DNA of 64,000 nucleotides from Serendipita indica DSM 11827 (Eukaryota; Basidiomycota; Agaricomycetes; Sebacinales; Serendipitaceae): positions 1 through 64,000 of the forward strand of contig CAJVGD010000028.1 in assembly GCA_910890315.1 (NCBI GenBank), in the 5' to 3' direction. Below, one piece after another: positions 47,048-60,400 of the stretch (position 1 is the first letter of the stretch; each line of letters starts with the position of its first letter). The position numbers were made by a program, and so were the translations under genes. The notes under the pieces are model-generated. The model saw nothing but the letters and a program-made list of their open reading frames with translations. It was not told the DNA's origin and made no database searches.

Positions 47048-47469
47048 TTACATTTGAGGATACCAGTGATTTAGCCACTCAATTGCTGATCGTGCCGCTT
47101 CCTCTTTGGCATCGACCTTTTTAGTGAACGATGCATCTGACCCAATTATCGACCTTGTTGCCCCTCCTATCTTGGTAAGCGTCACAGTAGCTTTCCATCG
47201 ATGATTATTTTTAGACCCTTCATCTGACACTGAATACTTGGGTGCTCTTTTCCCATATGCCTCCACAAATTTGGTACTCCACCCCTTTTCTATCTCCGCC
47301 GCAAGTAATTGACAGTAGGATTGCCCGTATTCGCCTAGTTGAGATGCTATGTTAGGTATATCCCGAGGAACTATTTGTACGGCCAACCAGTCGGTTGGGT
47401 GCGGGACAGGAGCGGAGGTGGCATTGCTGGCAATAAGGTGAAAGTGAGAAGGAGAGACACGAGTCGCAT
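47048..47469 (-). CDS. Small secreted dsRNA-binding-domain protein 1, one-base frame break after the leader
   Basis: The C-terminal 90 residues fit a double-stranded-RNA-binding domain: a first helix (LLAAEIEKGWSTKFVEAYG), the beta part (RWKATVTLTKIGGATRSIIG) and a second helix with the RNA-contacting KKxxAK-type motif (FTKKVDAKEEAARSAIEWL). An ATG at 47469 opens a classic signal peptide (MRLVSLLLTFTL), which is one base out of frame with the domain. One more C/G in the short run at 47437-47438 would join them through IASNATSAP. The 422-nt span fits one lost base. Paralog of the divergent gene at 48247. A TATA-like element lies 118 bp upstream. Secretion is a prediction from the leader only. 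Confidence 0.6.
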
Positions 47470-47586
47470 GATAAATGTTCAACTATTATGTTTTTAGCAC
47501 ATTGGTATTTGTGGTTCGAAGAAACGCACAGCTCCAGGCTTTAGAAGTGAATTCGATGGTTGAACGGAACCCAGCGCTGCGAGTCT

Positions 47587-47594
47587 CTATATAA
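47587..47594 (-). promoter_or_regulatory. TATA-like element of dsRBD gene 1
   Basis: TTATATAG on the minus strand, 118 bp before the ATG at 47469. The position is normal for a fungal core promoter and mirrors the TATAAA of the divergent partner. Confidence 0.4.
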
Positions 47595-47781
47595 GCCAAT
47601 CTTTTAATATGGAGCTCCTGTGTGTTCGCCTACACTGCATTTTACCAATCGATCCCAGGACACGAAACTGAACCGTGGCGTCTGCCAGACCTGCGAGCAG
47701 CATTCACTAATTGAACCAATGTGTCTAAATGATGTTTGTGTTCTTAGAGGAAAACATGTCAACGTACACGCAGCCCTGCGT

Positions 47782-47841
47782 GCAAACCGTACAAACCGTG
47801 CAAACCGTGCAAACCGTGCAAACCGTGCAAACCGTGCAAAC
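47782..47841. repeat. Nine-base minisatellite, GCAAACCGT, about 6.7 copies
   Basis: Perfect or near-perfect tandem copies of GCAAACCGT lie between the two divergent dsRBD genes. The array is periodic by multiples of three and so gives long but meaningless open frames (repeated TNR or VCT) on both strands. Confidence 0.9.
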
Positions 47842-48148
47842 GAGGCCAACAAGCAAGGTGATATCTTTCCATTCTTCTGACACTGCTTGACAATTTGATG
47901 CCCAATGCACTTATTTAATGATCCTGTTTGCATTGAGCGAACCATAATCTCGTTGCTCCATGTCTTTACTATAAGGTTCGCTTACCATCAATATATTCTG
48001 AAATGTAATGTCGCCAATGCGAACAAGGTACGGAAGAACTCGGCGGTTTGGCAAACACTGTCGAGCAAAGCTTGCCTCCTTTGATGTCGGCAATGCTGTG
48101 CGCTGTAGATGGATATTCAAACTTCTTGGAGGCAAACAGTAAGACGGA

Positions 48149-48154
48149 TATAAA
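48149..48154 (+). promoter_or_regulatory. TATA box of dsRBD gene 2
   Basis: TATAAA about 97 bp before the ATG at 48247, in the shared intergenic region of the divergent pair. Confidence 0.4.
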
Positions 48155-48246
48155 CGACCTACCACAGTGCTGAAACGGGTCTTTATCAGTGATCAAGTTT
48201 CTCTACAAAGCCTGGAGCTGTAGGTTCCTTCTATACTGGTCGAACC

Positions 48247-48699
48247 ATGACTAATAACCAAGCAGTCCCTTTACTTCATTATCATGCGCTTTCTTTTCTT
48301 CTTCTCATCTCCTCCATCAGTGGCGCTCTTTCAGCCCCCCTTCCCTCTACTCAAGCATTGGCTACAAATTCCACCCAAATAGTGCCTCGTCATGCGCCAG
48401 AGGAATGGCCTCAACTACATGCACGCGCAAATTCCCAACGTCAACTTCTCAATCAAAGGATACAACAAGGTTGGAGTGCCGCCTATGTGGCAGAATTTGG
48501 AAAGACACCTCCGGCGTATTCGTTTGTGTCTCAGGGACCTCTACACGCTCATCAATGGAAGGCGTCGATCACGCTTACCAAATTGAACGGAGCAACACAG
48601 GTAATTAGTGGGTCAGCAAATTGGCATGCCACAAAGGATGCGGCAAAGGAAGATGCAGCAACCTCTGCTGTGACCTGGCTGAATCTTCACTATCCTTGA
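48247..48699 (+). CDS. Small secreted dsRNA-binding-domain protein 2
   Basis: An intact 150-codon frame. Residues 14-32 form a hydrophobic leader (ALSFLLLISSISGALSA followed by PLPS) with a good A-x-A cleavage site, so the product is probably secreted or enters the ER. The mature part contains one double-stranded-RNA-binding domain: a first helix (LLNQRIQQGWSAAYVAEFG), the loop PAYSFVSQGPLHAHQWKA with the family GP.H signature, a beta hairpin, and a second helix containing ATKDAAKEDAATSAVTWL. It is a clear paralog of the minus-strand gene at 47048-47469, in head-to-head arrangement. dsRBDs are normally intracellular, so a secreted one is unusual. Binding has not been shown, and the fold assignment is by motif. 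Confidence 0.68.
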   Translation: MTNNQAVPLLHYHALSFLLLISSISGALSAPLPSTQALATNSTQIVPRHAPEEWPQLHARANSQRQLLNQRIQQGWSAAYVAEFGKTPPAYSFVSQGPLHAHQWKASITLTKLNGATQVISGSANWHATKDAAKEDAATSAVTWLNLHYP

Positions 48700-48905
48700 A
48701 ATCAGTACTTGTCTTGCATGTAGTCTTCATTATTTATACTTTGTGAGAGCAAAGAGAAGGAGAGCCCAATGAAAGTCCAACGAATATTCAATTTCTCGTA
48801 CTGATTAAACTAACCACGCACGAATAGCAATAAACTTGTTTCTTTACTATGCGACGCATTTATTGTAACGCACATATTTAGTCAAGATAGTTTACGTGAT
48901 CTCCT

Positions 48906-49202
48906 ATGCTAGTCAGTTACCAACGTGCGAGCGGTGTCTCAGTCTCTTGGCACGATGTGACCACGCGCACCGTTCAAATCGTTTGTGCTCAATCTGTCGA
49001 TCTGAATCATTGGGCTGACGTGCGCGTCCTTGAGCCAACGGATGACTTAATTAACAGCGGCAATGACTTGTTCAAATATTACATCCGAAGACTCAATTTC
49101 AACAATGCCACCGTTGTTCAGTCTACCATTCGTCGGTACGCCAAAGAACATCCCGACGACCCAGACTGGGCCATTAATGGCATGATTTCCCTGGGTCAAT
49201 GA
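48906..49202 (+). CDS. Small hypothetical open frame
   Basis: A 98-codon ATG frame with balanced composition (VSYQRASGVSVSWHDVTTR, later IRRYAKEHPDDPDWAINGM) and no recognisable domain or leader. Length and amino-acid use look more protein-like than neighbouring random frames, but there is no paralog in the window to confirm it. Treat as tentative. Confidence 0.25.
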   Translation: MLVSYQRASGVSVSWHDVTTRTVQIVCAQSVDLNHWADVRVLEPTDDLINSGNDLFKYYIRRLNFNNATVVQSTIRRYAKEHPDDPDWAINGMISLGQ

Positions 49203-50231
49203 TGTGGTTTTGCACCGTTCGGTCTCTAGAAGCCCTTTTTGATGCGACATTCCACACCCTGGCACAGCAATATCTTCTTTTCCCCACAATGATCTGTGGT
49301 CGGGCAATTTGAAGGTTCCTGCTCAGGAACAACGCGCCTGCCTCCCAGTGACTCCACGACGTCTCGTAGGAGAGCACGTCGAAGCGCGCCCCAAGATATT
49401 GACGGGCATCCTAAACTAGAAAATCGGCTTGTATGGAGATGGGTCCATTTCCAGGTTCACCACTCGGGTCGAGCGGATCAGCGCAGAGATTGCTGAGCCT
49501 TGCTGCAGCTGGAGAAGGCCTGGCTCGATATGACCGTCGAAGAGCTCTGCTGGCAGGTCGCAATTGATGTCGACGCGCAACATGCGCCCCTCTATGACAC
49601 CGAGGAGCCCAGATCACGCCTGGATCTGGGCCTGTGCCGCCCGTCGGTCAATCTGGCGGGCACCGGCGGTCTTTCTCCAGACCCTAATCTGGTTTCGGCC
49701 CGAGTCTTCGACTGCTTGACGAATGCGCTCGTCATTTTTCACCGGGAGGGGGGAAGTCTTCCACGGACCCTTGAAAGAGTTGAGCCAGTGAGGGCGGAGG
49801 AACATGGAGGGTTTTGACGTGGCCCGTGGCAGAGTTAAGACCGATACTGATAAATTCGATGATGAGCTCCTCCCGTGGACCAACACGAGCGTCTGTGCGA
49901 ATGGCCACCTTGTCCGCGTCCGAACGGTCAACGACTGCAGGGTGAAGATCGTCGTTTGAGATTATTCCAAGAGTACTTTTATTCTTGAATCATGGCTAGA
50001 AGAGGAATGCTTATTCTGTTCTTGACGCACAACGGTGTTTACAGGATATATCATCGATGGCGCGTCGGATGGGGGGCAACGCAAAGGAATTGCTTGGTAG
50101 ATGCCATGAAGATACTCCTGTACTCGCGAGACTAGATGAAAATTTAAACTTTCTAAGACAATTTATGCAGGCACAGTGAGTGGAAAAGAAAAGATCTTAT
50201 AATTTAAAATGTGTGAGTTATACTCCATAAT
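49203..50231. other. GC-rich intergenic with unassigned minus-strand open segments
   Basis: From about 49400 to 49950 the GC content rises above the surroundings. Minus-strand segments near 49950-49730 and 49605-49420 read as protein-like (VAIRTDARVGPREELIIEF; DINCDLPAELFDGHIEPG). They may be remnants of one gene, but I recognise no family and cannot connect them. The last 250 bases are AT-rich and lead into the tRNA gene. Confidence 0.3.
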
Positions 50232-50312
50232 GCCCGGTTAGCTCAATCGGTAGAGCGTGAGACTTTTATTCTAGAGATCTCAAGGTTGCGGGTTCGACCC
50301 CCGCATCGGGCT
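50232..50312 (+). tRNA. tRNA-Lys (anticodon UUU) with an 8-nt intron
   Basis: The cloverleaf is complete. The acceptor stem GCCCGGT pairs with ATCGGGC (50305-50311). The D arm is GCTC...GAGC, the anticodon stem TGAGA (50258-50262) pairs with TCTCA (50278-50282), and the T arm GCGGG pairs with CCCGC and contains GGTTCGACC. The anticodon TTT lies at 50265-50267. An intron at 50269-50276 sits at the canonical position 37/38. A T6 run at 50321-50326 is the polymerase III terminator. Confidence 0.93.
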
Positions 50313-51230
50313 AGTAGCCGTTTTTTGCCCCGCGCCTAGGCGGGCGTCACCCACAGCCCTGCTGACTCGGCAGCGGACCCTTTTTGTCAGGGTTGACCTA
50401 AAAGTGGAAATTTGCGGTCTATTCACAATTTTGGAACTATAGAGGTGCTCTGGCTGAGGGACTTTGGAGGTACCTAGAAGAATTCTGTCCAGTGGAACTT
50501 GTGATAGCAAATATATTTTAAGAACTCATATATCTAACACACTCGCCAAGTAAAATCACTCGGAGGTATGGGTTTGAGAGAGCCCCTTGACTGGTATCGG
50601 AGCAAGCGGAGGGTTGAGACTTGGACCGAGTGATATAGGTAGCTGTGGCTAATTGATGCACTTTATTTCCTCCCAGAGTCATCCCCATCCCGCCAAACCC
50701 TTAAGAGGGGGTAGTTGAAGGGGGTGACTTTAGACATTCCACTGCAGGTAGTGTAAGTAGTGGAATAAAGAGGTGATCGTATCAAATGCCCATTCACTCT
50801 TCTGATGCGCCTTACTGATCTCCACTGCCAGATTACAAGAGTAGTATTTCCAGAGTGCATATGCCGGCTCCGGTGGATCGCCAGAGTGCCAATGGACATG
50901 GATTTATCGATAAATGAAAAGTGCCCAACGTTTGCGACACGTTTGCTGATGTCCGATCTTACTTTTCGACGAGGTTTCCGAGTTTGGATTGGAGCCGGAT
51001 AATCGCCGCGCGACTACACCGCATGCGCTCTGTAACCGTAGATGGAACTGAGACGAAACGCCAGTCGAAACCGATTCGCATTTCCGGGTACATTCTGCTT
51101 AGAACATGCTCATAGAACTATAATCGCTCTATAAGGAGTCGATATCGCTCGACCCACCCGCTCATCGATCTTGGACCCGCCCTCTTCCTCCCCGCTCCTC
51201 TCGACGTCGCCGCGCATAATCTAGACAGCA
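50313..51230. other. Intergenic, promoter of UGP1
   Basis: After the T6 terminator of the tRNA there is no supported gene. The last 150 bases before 51231 are CT-rich (CTCCCCGCTCCTCTCG type), which is usual for strongly expressed basidiomycete housekeeping genes. No repeat or RNA gene is seen. Confidence 0.45.
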
Positions 51231-53213
<1,983 letters not shown>

Positions 53214-53350
53214 ACAACGTCGTTTTGGAATTTGGAGTCTTGTTGTCTATAGGTACCCTCTAGAACGTACATGTGCAGTAAAATAGCAGAAATAAATGCC
53301 GTTTGCAACCAATTGGAATCTTGTCTTCCGCCACCACTTTGACTTCTTTG

Positions 53351-54434
53351 ATGCCGACCAAGCAGGCAAAGTCCAAAGCCGCCTCTTTTGATCCTTTCAT
53401 CTCTCTTGCCCAAGTCGTGCATGGTATTGGGCGTTTCATCGTCGTAGCCTACGTCGCAAATGCAGACGACGACCCATTAGCGACGCAACTCGAGGACCTA
53501 GGATTTGAATTACCGAACTTGGATGGAAAGAGTAACGGAGATGAAAGTGGAGAGCAATATGTCGTGTTTGAAGTTGGTCAACTCGGCGCTTCACCTTGTT
53601 GGTGGAGTGGCAAATGGACGATTGCGGATGTACGAGCAATAGCCGTGAGTCCTCAGTCTCATACTATGCTTTTGTATATGATGTGACATGCATCGACTTT
53701 GTATCATATAGGTTACTGGAGGCGTAGACGCGCAGCAACATATCGTCGACGCTGCTGCGCAAAACTTTTGCGAGGGGAATCTGTACATTGGTGGTATCTT
53801 ACAGGGAGATGAAGCGGAGAAAGAGAGCCTGACGCAATCCTTGACGCAAACGCAAACGCAGACTCAAACGCAATCGTCAAAGAGCTCGCCTACAACTGGA
53901 CCCTACGTACGCCTTTTTTCTCTTGTAATCGCGTGGAATTGACAAAGTGTAGCTTAGTATAAATCCTGCTGGAGGTGGTGCCTCTCATCGAATCGCACTC
54001 CACGCACTCTCGACTAAAGACGCATCTGAACGGGTTACAAACGTCCTCTTCGCCATCTTCTCTCACATATCCACTCAAACTCACGAACCGGCCCATCTCT
54101 TTCCGCGCCCTTCATCATCGACAGCAGAAAGCGAAGAAGAGGCACGGTTAGGGAGATTGGCAAGGGAGAATGCGGCAAAGAATGAGGAACAGATGGCTCA
54201 AATGCGCGAGATGCAAAAGAAGATTGACGCGCTCGAAGGTCAGTCTGTGTACTTGACCACGGCTCTCAGCTTATTTGTGAAACCCTAGGCAAAACGATCA
54301 CTCAGCGACCCGTCCCAGGTCGCACAAAGGGTATACCTCACAAAAAGCCACGAGCTGTCCAAGCACAAGAGTTTGGCGACAGCGACGAGGACGAAGGTGA
54401 CAAGGGTCCCAAGAAGAAAAAGTCGAAAAAGTAG
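53351..54434 (+). CDS. Unknown protein with QT repeat and Lys-rich tail
   Basis: Four exons: 53351-53644, 53712-53906, 53953-54238 and 54289-54434, all in phase, 306 residues. I start at the ATG at 53351 ([20 protein letters not shown]), because the longer upstream frame has no ATG. The first two thirds look folded ([40 protein letters not shown]). A (TQ)n tract, a short coiled coil ([19 protein letters not shown]) and an acidic-then-basic tail ([18 protein letters not shown]) follow. The tail suggests a nuclear protein. I recognise no family. The 3' end faces TOR, with 57 bp between the two stop codons. Confidence 0.65.
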
Positions 54435-54491
54435 TGGTAGTTGTCATGCCCCTAAAAGTACAGAAAAGATACATGTAAAAAGGGTTCCTAA

Positions 54492-57400
54492 TCACCAAAA
54501 TGGACACCAGCCTGGTTCTCGTCAGAGACCAATCATGCGCTTGTACTCGAGACGTACCTGGGAAAGCCTGGCACAGATTCTCCAATGCCGTCGCCTGCCG
54601 AATCAATTTTTCGACTTGCTTCTCCACCGTCAGCTCCTCGTCGGGATTGAAATCACGGCCAGTGAGCTTCTTCTGCACACGTTGATATACCTCGAGTGCA
54701 CGCGCATTACGCCACTCTGTCATGTCTTCGTTGAACGCCAATCCTTCATTGAGCTGAACACGTCGACGCGGCCCGCCCGTATGACGCGTATATGCAGCCT
54801 CGAGTTGAGGTGCCCCGGCCTGGCCTCCAGTCGCTCCTGCGTGGGCCGTGTTGGGTGCCGGAGTAGCCGCCTGCGTGCGCCCTCTCGTTTCCGTCTCTGT
54901 CGTCAATCTCCAGCTCACGAGGGGATCATAGATAAAGGCCTCGAGCACCGCCAACAACGGCTCTCGGTTGTGCCGGAGAACATTCATCGTAATCTCACTC
55001 GTAACCTTGAAGCTCCCGTCGATACCGCTGACTTCCATCGCACTGACGAGCATACGCGTGAGTCGGAAAGGTACGCGTTCTGGGAACTTTTCGCGGTGCA
55101 TAGCAATCTCAAAGCAGTCACCAAAGTCGATATGGATAACCTTGCCTGTGTACTGGTCGAGGAGGAGATTTGCGGGGTGGCGATCTCCCAAGCCGAGGAT
55201 GTGTCCGACCATGCTGCTGACGGCGAGGGATCGAGTGTATGTCGATCGTCTCTCCAGCCACGCTTCTGAATCTCCAGAGGTCAGCCATAGAACGCGGTAC
55301 AGATCTTGTCCAGTGGTGTTATCAAGGGCATACTTGAACACCTCGAGCTTCTGGAGCATCGTCAAGTTGACGTAATCTGGAGCCATCTGCAGCATGAGTC
55401 GATATTCGATCTGCAGATGAATCTTCCGTGCGGCACGATAGTCGGAGACGAGGACGTGGAGAGTATCGGCGTGGCGGACCCATTGGAGCAAACCGACATT
55501 TGGAGCAAGTGGGATGGCGGCATATCCTTGGATATGCAGATTACGCATGAAGCTTTGTCGGTCCGCGGACAGCAGTGTGTTGACGAGGCTAAAGACTTGC
55601 ATGACGCGCTCGTCCTGCCGGAGGTCTTCGTGGCCTTTGAGCAAGAACTGGTACTCCTTTCCGTCGCTGCCCATAATTGCCAGTCTTCGCGGGCGTTGCT
55701 TGGACGCGATGACACTGAGCTTGGGGACGAATCGTGTGATACGAATCATTGGCTTTCCGCTCTTGTATGTGCCAGGTACCACAAGTTCGAGATTCTCGGC
55801 ACTTAGTAGTCTGGGCGAGACATACTGAAGGTCGATAGTCGTCAGAAGAGGAAGCTGTTTCTCGATACGACGGAAGACCTGCATCAGGGTGAGCTTTGTT
55901 CCACCAGAAAATGTGCAACTTACAGCATAGTAAATGTCCCAAGCGCGATCCATGTCGGTAGTCTCGTGCAAGCGAAGATATCGATGACAAGCTTCTCTTG
56001 CCTCGCGCAAGTCCTTTCCGTGGACTTGGACAAACGAGGCTTCCCTTGTCGTCTCCGGGCCCTGAGAAAAGTTAGGCATGTAGCGATCGAGGTGATCAAC
56101 ATACGAGATCCAGGCGTCGATGCAAGGCCTCCAAGTGCTCAATCATTGCCTCTGGACGCTTTTCGGTAAAGTAGAGACGGGACGCCTCTTCGAGGTATTC
56201 ATGCCATAACTCGTGCCAGAGGATGGCTACACGGATTAGCTCGTGACTGACCATCAGTGCCTACAACTATTCAGAACGAGATTACTCTCACATTATCGCA
56301 ATCTACTTACCTGCTCAACGAGAAGGGGACTGTGCTCGCGCAGACGGTCAATGATTTCGTTTGCAGCCTTGACACGAATTGAACTGTTGGACTTTGAAGC
56401 GACGGTGAGGGGATAAATGAGCGCTTGAGGATGCACCCGTCCAATCTGTGTGAGGAGCGAGTTGATGTGCTGTCGAATGACACTGCTTGGAGTTTGGATA
56501 CGAGCAATCAACTATACGATGTGAGTTTCCTAGTTTGCAAACAGAAACTGACACACCTGTGGAATGACTTCGAGCCATGTATCAATGGACACAGACCCAA
56601 AGTTTTCAGCTACTACCGCGCTGACTTCTTCATCTGCTCCAAACTTGAACCAGAGAGTGAGGAGACGGAGGGAGTCTTGAATCGGATTCTCTCCACCAAG
56701 TGCGATTGAACGGAAGAAGCCTTGCATGTGATGAGCTCGCGCGCTGCAAAACTCAACTACTCACCAACTAAAGCCTCGATAATATGAGTTAGGAGAGACT
56801 TTCGCTGAATCTCTTCGTCGCGGTCGTCGTCGACGTTCTCGAGATGGTTAATGACCTCAAAGTTGCAGAGTGCCCATGTATGCCAGGCTTTATACCACTT
56901 GGGATCCAGTTGTGTTGCAAAGTGATAGCACTGCATAACTTCGGAGATGAGTTCTGGTGTCCACTCCTGTTGCAGCTCTTGACGCCATTCGCCTTGCTTG
57001 AGATAAGCCCGTGATAAGAGACGCTTCACATCGTCAATCTCTTCCACTGTACCAGTAATGATCTTTCTCGGATCATCGAGTCCAATGTCGTGGGCCAGAC
57101 TTGCACAGACGTTGACAAGATACCCGAGACTCTCGAGCTTCTCGCCGGTGTCCCATATTAGTCGAAGATGCGCAAAGACGACAGCTGGTGATGCTCGCTG
57201 AGAGGAGTCCCTCTTAGCTTGGTCCGCGAGGAGATGCTGGATGACTGATTCAGCAAGAGTCCATCGCCCTTCCTTTCGGCACAGGTTGGCAAACTTGATA
57301 TATGACGGTGCATCCTCGCTTGGGCTGAGGACTAGACTGCGCAACTGAAGCACTCTCTGCCAAGTGTCAACGTCGCGCTGGCATCCTCTTAGCCTGTCGG

Positions 57401-60400
57401 TTGTTAGTAGCGCGCAAAGATCCATGGTCTCCATCCAACCTTTTCACCCAGGTTTTCCGAATCGCCTGCCGCTTGTCCGGTTGATCTGCACATTTCTTGT
57501 AGGTGATGATTTCCTCGAGCTCTGATAACAGTTGAATGCGGACCATTGTCCTACAGGCCCAAGTCAAATAGAGCAGCTGCGCGGGACAAAGACATACCCG
57601 TAAACTCGGTTGTAATCTTCGACAATACCGAGGTCTGTCTGCAGAGCGTCTCGTGCGCGCGATATGCAGTTGTACGCGGTATCGAATTGGTTGTTATGTA
57701 CGGAAAGAATAGCCTTGAAGAAAGAACGGTCCGTGCTCTCTGCGCTCATAGAAGCAACATAGTCTTCCATCTGGTCCCATTTGCGCAGTACCCATGCCGA
57801 AGATGCGGCCATTGGTGCAAGTTCCTCCCGGTAGTCGAGACTCGCCGTTGGCCATTTCGTCTCAACGTTCGCGTTGAGTGCCTCCCACTCGCTGAGCGCA
57901 TGCAAACAACGCATTTGTCCCATAAGCGCATCTTGGTCGTCCTCGCGAAGTTGCCTTCGCTCTTTGTAGAGAATGGACGCTTGTTCCCATCGCCCAAGTT
58001 GCTCGTACCAGAGGAGTCTGTCAACATTTCTGTTCAGTTGCTCGTTGAACAAGAGGCCGAGTGCAGCGTCTTTTTGCTTGAGTTGCGCGTTGATGCCGAT
58101 CAATTGCTCGACCACTTCGTTGGAGACACCACTAAGGAATTCTTGTTCCTTGTAGTGGAGTGCCTTGGCTAGCGCATTTGTCTGGGCCGCTATGTCACCA
58201 AGGAGACGTGTGTCGATAGGCAACATCTTGTCTTCATGCTCCATGAATTCTGCGACACTAAGCAAGCGCAGCCGAATGTCGGTGTTCCGGCACTCGGTCA
58301 AAGCTTGAGTCAGTGCTCGAGCAAAATCCTCCTATAGCTCGTTGAGTACTCGCGAAGGAAGCGGTGATGAGCAACTCGCCTTGTTCGAATCGGAAAGCTC
58401 AACCCAGCATGAGTAGAAAGCGGCGTTGAAGAGTTCCTTGGCCAGTGGCTCATGTGTGTCGGCAAGGGAAACGCAGGCTCGGAGCGCTTGAGATGTCGAC
58501 TCCCTCATGAGCCCAAGGGAAAGTGTCTTGAACCACCGTTGCCAATCCTCTTGTCGCACTACGGTGTCAGTGGACCACGAGTGCTTGAGGAAGATCTGGT
58601 TGACAGTGGGTCGCGTGAGATCGGCAGAAGCAACAGGGTCCGTAGACCCCGTGCGACTCCAGCTACAGCAGCGTAAGCACCTTCTTGAGTAGTAGGGGAG
58701 CTACTTACCGCTCGTCTGCTCCAATTTCCTGAGGAAGTGGCTCACCCTTCATAAGGCAACCGGCGAGCTTGTCAAACTTGGGTGCAGGGATCTTGAAAGT
58801 TTGAAGACACTAACGGAAGTTAGGATCTAGCTTTCGTGCCAGAACACGCACTCACATCTGCGATCCTAGGGATAAAGAGGGCAAAGTCGGAGCCCATCTG
58901 CAGGAGCAGGGCACATAGCGCATCCACAATTGCTGACTGTAACTGAATTTCCGCACTCGGCAAGGTCCTCAACAGGGGTTGAACGATACGAGAGCCGCTG
59001 TCAGCCAGACTGACCCGTCGCGTCAGCCCAGAAATTGTATGTACTGCGGCCTTTCGCGATGCTGGCGAAGCAGTCTTGGACTCTATCGTGTTGAGGATGA
59101 CAGGCAGGATGAGATGTGTGTAATCCTCGATCGCACTCCCAAACGATAGCAGAGTGTGGAAGACGCGCACTTCTGTTTGATTCCGCTCCGCGCTCGGCGG
59201 TTCGGTAAATACTGTCAGAAGCTGAGGGACGACCACTGGGAGGTACTTTTTGAACTCGGCAGCCATTGCTGTCGCCAAGCTCTCCACAAGGCCAACGATT
59301 GGCAAGTGAAGTACTGGATTGGGCCATAGGTCTGCAATGAGCTGGAAAACGTCCTCCATAAAGTTGCGAATATGCCCTCCGATGATCTGAACGATCAACG
59401 ACATTTGTTGGAGATAAAAGTCCTGATGTCGAGAACTTGGCGAGCGGCACATAGTAACAAATGCGGGGATTATTTGAGGCAGGAACGGCACGCATTTCAT
59501 TCCTTGCGTCTTGAAGATGGCCAGAAGCACATCAATCACCTCGGGGTGATTGGCGCCAAGAGAGGCGTCCGATAAGATAGTCAAAAGTGACTGGATGACG
59601 ACTGATTGGTAAAACACTTCGGGCTGGGATCCAACCGTCTTGACCGACTGCTGGAGTGCTTTGGCCCCTGGGGTCTTTTCCTGATTGTCGTATTCTGGAA
59701 TCGACTGGAACAAAAGTTAGATCATTCGAGAGCCCAATACCAAATACTCACTCTTCGAAGATATGGATCAACGGCACCTAAGATGCCCATGACTTGAAGC
59801 ACCTTTCTTTTCGTCTTGTCACTTGAATCCCCTCGCAAGAATCGACGGAAGATGCCCATCAACTGCGGATAACGGACGTATGGGTCGACGACATTTGCCG
59901 TGTTCCCGCAGACTTGGCCGAGACTGACCAGCGCTATATCCTTCTTGATGACCGACGCTGTAGGATCTTGAAGCGTATTCACCAGGAGATCCATAATCTC
60001 GTCCAAGGAGCTAATAAGATCATCTCCGGCGATTCCCGCCAGTAGACCGATGCATTGGATCATCCTCCGTGAGACGTAGGACAGGGACGACTTTGCCTTG
60101 GGTAGGCAGACTCGAAGGATTGCGGGGACATAAGGCTTGACAAGACGATCGGTACATTTGAGCAGGGATGTCAAGACTTCAGCTGCTGTGAGCATAGCTT
60201 TACTAGTCCCGAGTTAGCAAAAAGACTTGTGATAGAGAGAGCACAGACGAGTCGGCAGAGTACTCTAACTCGGTCAACAGCTTGAGGAGTTCGACGCGCA
60301 GACTCGGCATCACCGTCGCTGGATTACGCAGCGCGAGTCGACCAATGATTCGAACACCATGTATACGCGCTTGAGGCTCCTCATCGTTGACTGCCATTGA

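Noticed and set aside
47604-47945. Open frames with repeated RFA or VCT residues
   Set aside because: They are produced by the nine-base minisatellite, whose period is a multiple of three. No start context or domain supports a gene.
54512-54557. TOR without a FATC end, running on into unrelated residues
   Set aside because: A 46-nt intron leads to a 20-nt last exon that completes the FATC terminus GWCPFW followed by a stop.
56062-56142. Apparent frame break in the FRB region of TOR
   Set aside because: A 43-nt intron (GTATGT, CTAAC branch site, TCTCAG) joins RRLDL to [10 protein letters not shown] as in other TOR proteins.
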